NCBI RefSeq assembly: GCF_014641595.1
Contig: NZ_BMIA01000002.1
Span: 930,001-994,000 of the forward strand
Source of the DNA: Dyadobacter endophyticus
GTDB lineage: Bacteria > Bacteroidota > Bacteroidia > Cytophagales > Spirosomataceae
Reading direction: 5' to 3'
Length of the DNA: 64,000 nt
The notes below the pieces were generated by a model that did not search any database, had not been told where the DNA came from, and saw only the letters and a list, made by a program, of their open reading frames with translations. Shown one piece after another: positions 9,431-17,890 of this stretch (within the stretch, counting starts at the first letter, position 1; each line of letters begins with the position of its first letter). The position numbers and the translations under genes are program-made.

Positions 9431-10432
9431 TCACATTCCCGGAAATTCTCCGATTCTCCGCTCCACCTCTTCCATTTCCGAAGACACGTCCACGCTTCTT
9501 GAAATCGCATTAAGCTTGCTCCACAAAGATTTCAGCATTTTGAGATGCCCGGACGTAAAGCCATGTAATGGCCGGTGTGCCAGGCTATCCCGCACCGACG
9601 CCCATTCCTTCATGAATTTCAATGCATCCGGTTCCATATATGTTTGGGCAAATGCATTAAATATGTATTCTTCCGCAACCGCACTGGGGTGGATCAGATC
9701 TTCCTTATAGAACCGATAATCCCGCAGTTCGTCGACCATGATCTCGTACGACGGAAAGTAGTCTACGTGCTTGTATTTCTCAGAAAGCCGGTGTGCTACG
9801 AGCCGCAAGGTCGATTTACTCACCTGATTAAGCGGGAGCGTATCGCGGGTGTGACGCACGGGGCTAACCGTAAGCATGATGCGCAACTTCCGGTTATAGG
9901 GTATCAGTTTTTGTATTAATTGCTCAAATGCGATCATGATCTGATCGAAATGCAGGAGCTCTTTGATGAAACGGTCACTGGGTACTTTATGACAATTGCC
10001 CACGATCAGGTTTGTCTTCCGGTGCCGGTATGCATAGGCGGTTCCCAATGTGATTACCAGTAAATCCGTCTCGCTCAGAAATTCTCGGATTTCGTCCAAT
10101 TTATCCGAAAGCAGGGCATCCAGCGCGCCTTGCCCATGGGCCCATTGCGACGAATGGAAATCGTGGTGCAGCCAGATTTGGTCGGGATTTTGCAGGAACA
10201 ATGCAGGATTAGGCCTTTTCTCCTCTACCGCGCTATCCAGAATCTTGCAAATAGTTAGCGGGTTGAACACCGTACCCATCGGGTTATTGAGCACATCGAA
10301 CTTGAAATCACCAAGCTGATTGCCTAGCACCTCAGCAAAACAGGAGCCGATGGTCAGTATTTTAGTGTGGTGATCAATCTTCCAATCGGGGACTTCCTGG
10401 GCAACTTCCGTACTCAACTTTATTTCCTTCAT
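9431..10432 (-). CDS. GSCFA domain protein
   Basis: 333-residue GSCFA-family protein named for its motif, here ILTIGSCFAEVLGNQL (about residues 26-41). The fold is related to SGNH/GDSL hydrolases. A second conserved block, LLVITLGTAYAYRH, and a late DLIHPSAVAEEYIF (an Asp/His-like catalytic pair) support this. No signal peptide, so cytosolic. The family is common in Bacteroidota but its reaction is not established. It is the first gene of a likely GSCFA-mrp-nifU run (59 nt to mrp). Confidence 0.88.
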   Translation of the reverse strand: MKEIKLSTEVAQEVPDWKIDHHTKILTIGSCFAEVLGNQLGDFKFDVLNNPMGTVFNPLTICKILDSAVEEKRPNPALFLQNPDQIWLHHDFHSSQWAHGQGALDALLSDKLDEIREFLSETDLLVITLGTAYAYRHRKTNLIVGNCHKVPSDRFIKELLHFDQIMIAFEQLIQKLIPYNRKLRIMLTVSPVRHTRDTLPLNQVSKSTLRLVAHRLSEKYKHVDYFPSYEIMVDELRDYRFYKEDLIHPSAVAEEYIFNAFAQTYMEPDALKFMKEWASVRDSLAHRPLHGFTSGHLKMLKSLWSKLNAISRSVDVSSEMEEVERRIGEFPGM

Positions 10433-10582
10433 TACATTAAAACGACAAGCGGGCTACAAAATTAAGCATGAAAACCACAGGATTTCACTAAATACTGGGG
10501 TTTAGCAATTTATAATTTGGGTTAAAAGGAATTTTTATATGTTTGAGAGAGAATATCAGGCACACTATAAGTCGTTAAATGT

Positions 10583-11028
10583 ATGAATGAAAAGGGCTAC
10601 CCGTTTGAAATCGGCGTTGATGGGTTAATTTATAAGTTTGAGAGTGTTAGTGCGAATAAAAAGATTGTTAAAACTGTCTCATTCGAAAGGCTCGGCAAGG
10701 CAGTATTTTCAATCTCGCGTTACTCGATCCGTTAGAAAATGGTGAATTGAGCGATCAGGTGGAAAGCAGGAATGGCGATCTCCAAGTAGTGTTAACCACT
10801 GTTTTCCAAATCGTGTGTGACTTTCTGACCAAATCTCCCGATGCGATTGTTGGTTTTCGAGGGAGTGATGCCCGTCGGCACTGATTGTACCGCATTGCCA
10901 TTTCAAGGGAAGTGAAAAACTTATCTGGACAATATGAGCTATTCGGCATTACAGCTAACGGGGCTGTGGTTTTCCTTGAACCGAATGTAGATTACAACCA
11001 CTATCTTATCAAAAAAATACAGCTATGA
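10583..11028 (+). pseudogene. Broken DUF6934-like gene (one frameshift, one nonsense codon)
   Basis: From ATG 10583 the plus strand reads MNEKGYPFEIGVDGLIYKFE... to a TAG at 10733. A second frame then continues the same protein from about 10708 (FNLALLDPLENGELSDQVES...), so one base has been lost or two gained at the TTTT run 10706-10709. In this frame one TGA (10882-10884) interrupts ...GSDARRH[stop]LYRIAISREV, and the frame then runs to a TGA at 11026. A CGA-to-TGA change would explain the stop. The pattern (an N-terminal Y-x-F strand, NGDLQVVLTTV, DAIVGFRGSDARR, LYRIAI) matches my memory of the Bacteroidota DUF6934 family; the assignment is moderately sure. Its last codons overlap the start of the 58-residue gene by ATGA. 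Confidence 0.7.
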
Positions 11029-11201
11029 ACAAGAAATCAGATTTCACATTGACTCCTGAGCAGCAAAAAGTAGTTGACAAAAAAGTAAGGGATCTTGCAG
11101 AAGCCGTCAAAAACATCGACTTCAACAACCTGCCAAAACGAGAAAATCATCCCGAGGCTTCCAAGCCGGTAAGCGGTTCGAACCCTGCGAAAAAAGTATA
11201 A
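11025..11201 (+). CDS. Small conserved-type hypothetical protein (58 residues)
   Basis: Intact small frame starting at ATG 11025 and ending in TAA 11199-11201. It begins MNKKSDFTLTPEQQKVVDKK, is highly charged and has a predicted helical first half and a Pro/Ser/Lys-rich tail (HPEASKPVSGSNPAKKV). Its ATG overlaps the stop of the broken DUF6934-like gene by four bases (ATGA), a translational-coupling arrangement, so the two once formed a two-gene unit. With the upstream gene broken, its expression is doubtful. I do not know its function. A toxin-antitoxin-like pair is possible but unproven. Confidence 0.6.
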   Translation: MNKKSDFTLTPEQQKVVDKKVRDLAEAVKNIDFNNLPKRENHPEASKPVSGSNPAKKV

Positions 11202-11202
11202 C

Positions 11203-12063
11203 ATGCGGGCAACTATCACTTCTTTCAATCGACTTACAGCAGCAATTTGTATCAACGCACTGTCTACTGCGGTCGGCTGCGCCCAGCCATCAACAATTCC
11301 CAAAGCTGACAAACCACATTACGCCTTCGCCCCCACCCCATCCTGGCAGGACGAGTTCAACTACACCGGCAAACCCGATCCCGCCAAATGGAGCTATGAC
11401 CTGGGCGATCGTGGCTGGGGTAATAATGAGCTGGAAAATTATACCGACAAAATCGAGAATGCCAAAGTAGAGCATGGCAATCTGGTGATCACTGCTATTA
11501 AGGAACCGTCGGGCAAGCAGCAATATAGCTCCACACGGCTGGTTTCGAAGGGTAAGGGAGATTTTACGTATGGCAAATTCGAAATCCGGGCCAAACTGCC
11601 AAAAGGACGCGGAACGTGGCCGGCTATCTGGATGTTGGCGAGCGGGAACGAATACGGCAACAAAGGCTGGCCGGATAATGGCGAAATCGATATTATGGAA
11701 CATGTAGGGTTCGATCAGGACCGGTTGCATGGCAATATCCATACGAAAGCATTCAACCACGCTATCAAGACGAACAAGGGAAACAATGTGGTCGTGAAAG
11801 GACTCTCGGAGGATTTTCACGTGTATACGTGCGAATGGACGCCCGAGGCGATCACAATCCTGGTGGATGGAAATGCCTATTTTACGTTCAAAAAGGAGGC
11901 TGCCTACCAATGGCCCGAATGGCCCTTCGACAAGCCTTTTCATTTAATTTTAAATATCGCCGTCGGTGGCAATTGGGGTGGGCAAAAGGGCGTGGATGAC
12001 AGCATTTTCCCGCAAAAAATGGAGGTCGATTACGTGCGTGTTTACCCGCTCGTGACGAAGTAA
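11203..12063 (+). CDS. GH16 family glycoside hydrolase (beta-glucanase-like) lipoprotein
   Basis: 286-residue family 16 endo-beta-glucanase/laminarinase-like enzyme. The catalytic block GEIDIMEHVG (nucleophile and acid/base Glu of the ExDxxE motif, about residues 160-169) is intact, with the family's WQDEFNY start, YTDKIENAKVEHGNLVITA, and a C-terminal HLILNIAVGGNWGG and VDYVRVY. The N terminus looks like an export signal ending in TAVGC-AQ, a plausible lipobox, so the enzyme is probably anchored at the cell surface or in the periplasm. It likely cuts beta-1,3 or mixed-linkage glucans. It starts one base after the stop of the 58-residue gene, which may be chance. Confidence 0.92.
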   Translation: MRATITSFNRLTAAICINALSTAVGCAQPSTIPKADKPHYAFAPTPSWQDEFNYTGKPDPAKWSYDLGDRGWGNNELENYTDKIENAKVEHGNLVITAIKEPSGKQQYSSTRLVSKGKGDFTYGKFEIRAKLPKGRGTWPAIWMLASGNEYGNKGWPDNGEIDIMEHVGFDQDRLHGNIHTKAFNHAIKTNKGNNVVVKGLSEDFHVYTCEWTPEAITILVDGNAYFTFKKEAAYQWPEWPFDKPFHLILNIAVGGNWGGQKGVDDSIFPQKMEVDYVRVYPLVTK

Positions 12064-12101
12064 CGGCTTTGAAAATCCAGTGCGCGGAAGTATCTTGCAC
12101 C

Positions 12102-13919
12102 ATGGATCATTTCGTTGTTTCGGCCAGGAAGTATCGTCCCGTCACCTTTGATTCGGTAGTGGGGCAGTCACACATCACTACCACTTTGAAGAATGCCATT
12201 CGTACCAATCACCTCGCGCAAGCTTTCCTTTTCTGCGGCCCCCGCGGTGTAGGTAAAACGACTTGTGCGCGTATTTTGGCCAAAACCATCAACTGCCAGA
12301 ACCTGGGCGACGATGCGGAGGCTTGCGGCGAATGCGAGTCTTGCGTGAGCTTCCAGAACAACGCTTCTTTCAACATCCACGAGCTCGACGCGGCTTCCAA
12401 CAACTCGGTGGAGGACATCCGCAACCTGATCGACCAGGTCCGTTATCCGCCCCAGACAGGGAAGTACAAGATCTACATCATCGACGAGGTGCACATGCTT
12501 TCGCAGGCTGCATTCAATGCGTTTCTGAAAACATTGGAAGAGCCGCCTTCCTATGCTATTTTCATCCTTGCAACGACAGAAAAGCACAAAATCCTCCCGA
12601 CGATCCTATCGCGCTGCCAGATTTTCGACTTCAACCGCATTCAGTCGAAGGATATTGCCCACCACCTGGCAGATATTGCCCAAAAGGAAGGCATTCATGC
12701 AGAGCACGAAGCCCTCGAACTGATAGGCCAGAAAGCCGACGGGGGTTTGCGGGATGCACTTTCGATGTTCGATTTGAATGTAACGTTTTCCACCAATAAC
12801 CACCTCACCTACGCGGCGGTGCTGGAAAACCTTCATATTCTCGATTACGACTATTATTTCAAAATCACCGATGCGCTTACTGCGGGCAGTATTGCTCGGT
12901 CGCTGGTGCTGTTCGATGAAATATTAAGGAAAGGATTCGATGGACACCTGTTTGTGATTGGTCTTCTGGAACACTTCCGTAACCTGCTTGTCTGTAAAGA
13001 CCCCTCAACAGTTACGTTGTTACAGGTTTCGGAGTCGGCCGAGCGGAAATACCTGGAACAATCATTAATGGCGGATCTCAGTTTCCTGCTTTCGGCGCTG
13101 AGCATTACCGGGCAATGCGATATCAATTATAAATCGGCGAAAAACCAGCGATTGCATGTGGAGATTTGTCTCATGAAACTCGCCAATTTGCCCCAGGTTC
13201 TTCAACTTCACTCTCTTGCCGCCGTTGATGAAACGGCAAAAAAAAAAGTTGAGCCCCAACAATCCCTGAATCATACGGCGACTCCGCCACTGGCAACCGC
13301 GCCGCAACCTGCCGCGCCTGCGAATGGCCAATCGAACGGAAATGCCTACGCGAACGCGCCTGCACAACCTGCGACCGCGTCACAGCAAGCAAGTCCCCAG
13401 CAGTCAGCAGCACTGCAGCAAGCTGCGCCTTCGCGACTAAAAAGTACCGTTTCGCTTACTCAATCGCTGACGCCTCCTGTACAGCAACCTGCCAAGCAAA
13501 GCAATGCCGAACCTTCGGCTGATTATGCCACTGTTCCTAATGGTGCAAAAAGAGAAGAATTGACGTTAGCAAATCTGCAACGTTTCTGGTACGAATTTTC
13601 TCAAAAACGCCTCCAAGCAGGGAATTCAACAACGGAGCAAATCACATTGAACCGCGAAATTCAACTGAATGGTACCACCATCGAAATTGCGTTGGATAAT
13701 GATCATCAGCAAGATGCGGTAATGAATATGCGATATGAGTTGCTGGGCTTTCTGAAATCACGGCTCGATGCGCCCAAACTCGACATTAATCCCCGTGTAG
13801 CGCCGCAGGAAGTAAACAGGCTGCCTTACACACCTGCCGAGAAATTTAATTTTATGGCAGAAAAAAACCCCTACCTGCTCGAACTAAAACAAGCGTTGGG
13901 GTTGGATGTGGATTTTTAA
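12102..13919 (+). CDS. dnaX: DNA polymerase III subunit gamma/tau
   Basis: Clamp-loader ATPase, 605 residues from ATG 12102 (MDHFVVSARKYRPVTF). An in-frame ATG 33 nt upstream would add non-conserved residues. Visible: Walker A GPRGVGKTTCARI, the zinc-binding cysteines (NCQN...CGECESC), Walker B/DExH IIDEVHMLS, LKTLEEPP, and the sensor ATTEKHKILPTILSRCQIFDF. After about residue 370 comes a Pro/Ala/Gln-rich linker (13240-13530), then a tau-like C-terminal domain ending LLELKQALGLDVDF. No obvious frameshift slip site for a short gamma form was seen. Its stop overlaps that of convergent coaE by 4 bp. Confidence 0.96.
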   Translation: MDHFVVSARKYRPVTFDSVVGQSHITTTLKNAIRTNHLAQAFLFCGPRGVGKTTCARILAKTINCQNLGDDAEACGECESCVSFQNNASFNIHELDAASNNSVEDIRNLIDQVRYPPQTGKYKIYIIDEVHMLSQAAFNAFLKTLEEPPSYAIFILATTEKHKILPTILSRCQIFDFNRIQSKDIAHHLADIAQKEGIHAEHEALELIGQKADGGLRDALSMFDLNVTFSTNNHLTYAAVLENLHILDYDYYFKITDALTAGSIARSLVLFDEILRKGFDGHLFVIGLLEHFRNLLVCKDPSTVTLLQVSESAERKYLEQSLMADLSFLLSALSITGQCDINYKSAKNQRLHVEICLMKLANLPQVLQLHSLAAVDETAKKKVEPQQSLNHTATPPLATAPQPAAPANGQSNGNAYANAPAQPATASQQASPQQSAALQQAAPSRLKSTVSLTQSLTPPVQQPAKQSNAEPSADYATVPNGAKREELTLANLQRFWYEFSQKRLQAGNSTTEQITLNREIQLNGTTIEIALDNDHQQDAVMNMRYELLGFLKSRLDAPKLDINPRVAPQEVNRLPYTPAEKFNFMAEKNPYLLELKQALGLDVDF

Positions 13920-14527
13920 TGTCTGGAAGATCTCGCCTTCAGGAAAGTATCATGCAAATGCAGGACTTGTGGTATCAGCTCCGAAGCATCGTCGTTATTC
14001 ACAATGTAATCAGCTATTTCGCGCCTCGATTCATCCGAAACCTGCCGTTCAATAATTGCCCTGATTTCCTGCTCCGTGCGGTTGTCACGCTGCAATATCC
14101 TTTGAACGCGTAATTCGACGGGTGCTTCCACCAAAACGACATAATCCACCGCATTCGCCTGGCCCGCTTTGGCCATAATAGCTGCCTCCTTCACCACATA
14201 GGGTGCGCCTGTACGTTGCCCGGCCCACTCTTTCGTATCACGAAGCACGACAGGATGGATAATCGCATTCAACGCTTTCAGTAAAGGCTCATTTTTGAAA
14301 ACACTGGAAGCGACAAACCGGGTATTGTACAGCCCTTCACGATCATAAGCCTCATTTCCAAGCAATGCAACCACCTTTTCACGAATTTCCGGGTCATTAT
14401 TCGTCAGCCATTTTGCACGGCTGTCGGCGTAGTAAACGGGGATATCCAGGCACTCAAACAACCTGCAAACCATGCTCTTACCGGAACCTATGCCTCCGGT
14501 GACGCCTATCAGAAGTGGAAGTTCCAT
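13916..14527 (-). CDS. coaE: Dephospho-CoA kinase
   Basis: Last enzyme of coenzyme A synthesis: phosphorylates the 3'-OH of dephospho-CoA. 203 residues, the usual length. The P-loop GVTGGIGSGKSMVCRLFE lies at about residues 8-25, followed by the family blocks YYADSRAKWL and HPVVLRD, and a late RDNRTEQEIRAIIERQ. It is the last gene of the minus-strand series nusB-ytxH-DUF1573-yajC-ybbR-coaE, 17 nt after the ybbR-like gene. Confidence 0.95.
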   Translation of the reverse strand: MELPLLIGVTGGIGSGKSMVCRLFECLDIPVYYADSRAKWLTNNDPEIREKVVALLGNEAYDREGLYNTRFVASSVFKNEPLLKALNAIIHPVVLRDTKEWAGQRTGAPYVVKEAAIMAKAGQANAVDYVVLVEAPVELRVQRILQRDNRTEQEIRAIIERQVSDESRREIADYIVNNDDASELIPQVLHLHDTFLKARSSRH

Positions 14528-14544
14528 GGTGTTTCGGTTAAAAG

Positions 14545-15240
14545 CTATTGCTGCGGTGGCGCACTGAGGAACTGTGCAACTTCGAAGCTCACATACACGT
14601 CGCGGTGGCTCACTTCGACAAGCGGGGAAACGGGCAATGGTATAGGCAGGCTTTCGTCGTAATTGTTCTGGATTTTCGGCGTTGGCACCCGCACTTTAAT
14701 CGTATCCGGATAGGATTTGATCTGCGATACAGGCCCGTCTACCGAAATAAGCGATGGCGATACATTGATAAAACTCGAAATCACGTATCCTTCGCGAATA
14801 TCGATTCCCGTGCTGTCGACACGAATAGGAATGATTTTCCGGATCTTGGGTTCGAAACTAAGTTCAAAAGTGTCGGCTACGACGTAGTTGACGTGCAGGT
14901 TAGGGAACATTTCAGTAATCTGTTCCGTAAGCGTGGTAGAATTGATAAAACTGGCCACAGTCGGATTTTGCACGCGGTATACCACGGGGTTGGCATTGAA
15001 ATTCAGCCACGACTTTTGAAGCAATGTCCAGCCGTCCCCCGTTACATTCACCGAAATCCTTTTGGGAAGTGGCTGCATCGGCACATAAGCAGAATTATCG
15101 TATTCGATCGACAATGGATAATTCAGTTTGAGAGAATAATTGTCCTTATTGAGGACATTCATTAACCAAAAAAAGGATGCCGCAAGCAAGCATCCTATAA
15201 ATGTTTTGATCCTATTTTGGTTGGGTGGGACTTGACTCAC
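14545..15240 (-). CDS. YbbR/CdaR-like domain membrane protein
   Basis: 231-residue protein with one N-terminal transmembrane helix (about residues 13-29, TFIGCLLAASFFWLMNVL) followed by extracytoplasmic YbbR-like repeats. These show as the beta patterns YPLSIEY, PKRISVNVTGDGWTLL and later SLISVDGPVSQIKSYPDTIKV. In Firmicutes the CdaR relative regulates a diadenylate cyclase; no cdaA gene is visible here, so that role should not be transferred. It lies between yajC and coaE, an order typical of Bacteroidota. Confidence 0.8.
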   Translation of the reverse strand: MSQVPPNQNRIKTFIGCLLAASFFWLMNVLNKDNYSLKLNYPLSIEYDNSAYVPMQPLPKRISVNVTGDGWTLLQKSWLNFNANPVVYRVQNPTVASFINSTTLTEQITEMFPNLHVNYVVADTFELSFEPKIRKIIPIRVDSTGIDIREGYVISSFINVSPSLISVDGPVSQIKSYPDTIKVRVPTPKIQNNYDESLPIPLPVSPLVEVSHRDVYVSFEVAQFLSAPPQQ

Positions 15241-15293
15241 AACAATTTTGAAAATGCATGCATTGGCGCCAATGCATGCCGTTCATGATTAGT

Positions 15294-15593
15294 TTACCCG
15301 GCGATGGTACGCGAAATGGCAGATTTCTCGACCGTCAGCTTGACACCTTTATCCAGCTCAAGCGTAACCGTAGATTCTTCTACCGTGTAGATCCTGGCGT
15401 GGATTCCGCCGATTGTCACTACCTGATCGCCCTTTTTCAGGTTAGTAAGCAATTCTTTTTGTTCTTTTTGTTTTTTCTGCTGCGGACGGATCATAAAGAA
15501 GTAAAATACCCCGATGATACCAACCCACATTACGACCTGGTAAATCATACCTTGTGAGCCGCCGGCTGCTTGTGCTAAAATAGAAAAATTCAT
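15294..15593 (-). CDS. yajC: Preprotein translocase subunit YajC
   Basis: Small (99-residue) inner-membrane accessory of the SecDF translocase. One transmembrane helix (about residues 16-37, MIYQVVMWVGIIGVFYFFMI) is followed by the signature RPQQKKQKEQKELLTNLKKGDQVVT and a short beta domain (VTIGGIHARIYTVEESTVTLEL). It lies 24 nt downstream of the DUF1573 lipoprotein gene in the nusB-coaE series. Confidence 0.95.
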   Translation of the reverse strand: MNFSILAQAAGGSQGMIYQVVMWVGIIGVFYFFMIRPQQKKQKEQKELLTNLKKGDQVVTIGGIHARIYTVEESTVTLELDKGVKLTVEKSAISRTIAG

Positions 15594-15617
15594 TGTAGTA
15601 GATGGGTTGTATAAATG

Positions 15618-16085
15618 TTACTTCTTCGCAGTTACTGAATCTGCTGCTACCGGCTGAGGAGCTGCATTTACAATACCTTTCAGCCTTATTTCTATATTTG
15701 CCGGTTCTGTATTGGCATAAACCGTGATGGTTTTAACCTGCGGCCCGGCCTTATGCTTGCTATCGAAACGAACCTTAATGCTCGAAGTTTGCTTGGGTTC
15801 GATCGGATCTTTGGGCCATTCGGGCGTCGTACACCCGCACGAAGAACTGATATTATTGAGGATCAGCGGGTATTCGCCATCATTGCGGAATTTAAATTCG
15901 TGCTCCACAATGGCGCCTTCCTGGATCGTCCCGAAGTTATACTCCGTGCTATCGATCAAAGTAAAAACAGGCAGTTTTGAATTTGCCTGTTTTTCTTCGC
16001 CTGTCTTTTCATTTTTTGAGCAACCGGAAAAAGCAACCGCAAATCCCAGAATCGCGAAAAGGGCTATTTTTTTCATAAAGGTCAT
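15618..16085 (-). CDS. DUF1573 lipoprotein
   Basis: 155-residue exported lipoprotein with a clear lipobox (AVAFSGC-SKNEK, Cys at about residue 21) and a DUF1573 Ig-like domain: EYNFGTIQEGAIVEHEFKF, then NNISSSCGCTTPEWPKDPI and VRFDSKHKAGP. The SCGCT motif is typical of the family. It probably sits in the periplasm on a membrane; function unknown. Its start overlaps the stop of the ytxH-like gene by 4 bp, which indicates co-translation. Confidence 0.92.
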   Translation of the reverse strand: MTFMKKIALFAILGFAVAFSGCSKNEKTGEEKQANSKLPVFTLIDSTEYNFGTIQEGAIVEHEFKFRNDGEYPLILNNISSSCGCTTPEWPKDPIEPKQTSSIKVRFDSKHKAGPQVKTITVYANTEPANIEIRLKGIVNAAPQPVAADSVTAKK

Positions 16086-16387
16086 TCGCTGGCCTGGCCC
16101 TTGATCTGTGCCATCAGGCGGTCTACATCTTCGAGAAGCTTTTCCGCCTTTTCACGGGCGTCATTCACGACGCGCTCTCCTTCCGTTCGGGAGAAATTAT
16201 CGGGCTGGTCTTTTTTATCTACCAGATCCTGAATCACTTCTTGCAGTTTTTCCCTGTATTTCGACAGTCTGTATGTGAGTTGTGTCCTCAGAACCTCTCC
16301 TTTGTCGGGAGCGTAAAGGATACCCAAAGCTGCGCCGGTGACACAGCCTGTCAGGAATGCGATTAAACTATTACTGGTTTTACTCAT
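16082..16387 (-). CDS. YtxH domain protein
   Basis: 101-residue YtxH-like protein. The N-terminal hydrophobic Gly-rich segment (LIAFLTGCVTGAALGILYAP, about residues 8-27, with the family's GilYAPDkG pattern) is followed by a long charged helix likely to be coiled. Membrane-associated; the family is linked to stress in some bacteria but has no defined reaction. It follows nusB by about 100 nt and overlaps the DUF1573 gene by 4 bp. Confidence 0.85.
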   Translation of the reverse strand: MSKTSNSLIAFLTGCVTGAALGILYAPDKGEVLRTQLTYRLSKYREKLQEVIQDLVDKKDQPDNFSRTEGERVVNDAREKAEKLLEDVDRLMAQIKGQASE

Positions 16388-16488
16388 GATTTCTGCTGGT
16401 TTTTTGCTGCAAACGGGTGTCAGCTCATTTTATTTATAATGGCCTCCAAAAATTGTTCCACTATACCCGGCCCCAATTTCGTCAGCTT

Positions 16489-17655
16489 TTACTTATTATC
16501 AATCAAACCGCGCCCGCTTTTTCTGATCACGCCTTCCTTAGCAAGTTTGACCGAAAGCACGTCCAGGACGCCGTTCACAAACTTACCACTTTTTGGGGTA
16601 CTGTACCTTTTTGCGATCTCAATAAACTCGTTGATGGTGACTTTCACAGGGATACCCGGAAAATGGATGAGTTCCGCAAGGGCTGTTTTGAGGATAATAA
16701 GGTCCACCAGCGCGACCCTTTCAAGCTCCCAGTTTTTCAGCTGGTCTTCCAGGTAAACATCGTACTGATCGCTTTCCTTTACTACGATTTTGCAAAGTTC
16801 TTCCACAAATGCCCTGTCCTCTTCCCAATCCTTGGTAAGCGGCGCGAGCTGGAATGTGTGGGCAAAATCGGCAGTACGCAAGGTTTTGATCGCCAGGCTC
16901 CGGATCAGTTCGCTGTGGTCTGCCCAATAAAGATCACGTTGCTCGAGGTAGTCGAGCGAAACCTCGTGTTTGAGGATAACCTGGCGCAAGATATGCTGAA
17001 CAATCTCCTGGTCTTCCTCCGGCGTATGCGACGCCGACCTGCAATAAGCTTCGTAAGTTTCGTCCTTCCGCAATGCCTCCCGGTAAATTTTCCGGATCAG
17101 GTTCATTTCGTTGGTCCAGTTGATGCCGCTGCGGATAATCTCCTCTTCAAGCGGTTTATCTTCCTGCAAAACCTTGATCACCCGATTGCTATCCAACCCT
17201 GAATCTTTGGGAAATGGTGCCTCCGGATCTTCGTACCTGCGCTCGCGATCGATTTTTGACTGATGCGAAAGTTCGATCAGCATCGACAAGATCCTGATGA
17301 AGTCGACGTAAATCGTTTCCGTCTCATTCAGAACCCTTCTAACGAGTTTTTCTCCATCCGTATTAGTCTGCCGGTTGTACGCTTCATAAGCGGTTTGGGC
17401 CACTCTCAACACCCGGTCGGGCAATTCTTCATCGCCATTCGGCTTGCCGTTCTTAATGAACTCGTCGAGCGTCATGTTCGCGAGCCGCTTCATGCCCGAG
17501 AGTTTTTTCTTGTCCTGAAACTCCATGGAGTTGAGGTCTGGTGCAAATGCCTCTTCAATGCGGTCAAGTGCCAGTAAACGGTTCGCATCTGCTGTGAGCT
17601 GCCGCGCATAAAGTGCCTGAACCGCCTTGGTTCTTAGTAATCTTCTATTCAGCAT
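16489..17655 (-). CDS. nusB: Transcription antitermination factor NusB, long Bacteroidota form
   Basis: RNA-binding antitermination factor for rRNA transcription. 388 residues, against about 140 in E. coli. The all-helical NusB domain is C-terminal (about 240-375), ending in the signature KVTINEFIEIAKRYSTPKSG followed by KFVNGVLD. The N terminus starts MLNRRLLRTKAVQALYA, resembling the first NusB helix, and the middle (about 30-230) is an extra charged helical region. The long form is common in Bacteroidota. It heads the minus-strand series running to coaE. Confidence 0.93.
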   Translation of the reverse strand: MLNRRLLRTKAVQALYARQLTADANRLLALDRIEEAFAPDLNSMEFQDKKKLSGMKRLANMTLDEFIKNGKPNGDEELPDRVLRVAQTAYEAYNRQTNTDGEKLVRRVLNETETIYVDFIRILSMLIELSHQSKIDRERRYEDPEAPFPKDSGLDSNRVIKVLQEDKPLEEEIIRSGINWTNEMNLIRKIYREALRKDETYEAYCRSASHTPEEDQEIVQHILRQVILKHEVSLDYLEQRDLYWADHSELIRSLAIKTLRTADFAHTFQLAPLTKDWEEDRAFVEELCKIVVKESDQYDVYLEDQLKNWELERVALVDLIILKTALAELIHFPGIPVKVTINEFIEIAKRYSTPKSGKFVNGVLDVLSVKLAKEGVIRKSGRGLIDNK

Positions 17656-17890
17656 AAGCCGGAATACTATTTGGATAAAAGGTACAGTAAATCAAAGAAC
17701 GTGTCCGCGTGTATTGCAGGAACATTTCTGTATGTGCCCTGCATTTGGTGTTTTTAAAATTGACCGCAAAATTAGACTATTTTGTTCACAATCGGAAAAT
17801 TGAGACGCGTCGTTTTAATTTTTGCAACGATTTGGCAAAATAGGATGTTGCTCAGAAAGCGTCCTGCGCCGTCGACAAAAAACTGAACAG

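Noticed and set aside
10709..10906. 65-codon minus-strand frame
   Set aside because: It is antisense to the decayed DUF6934-like gene, whose plus-strand frames show clear protein-like continuity.
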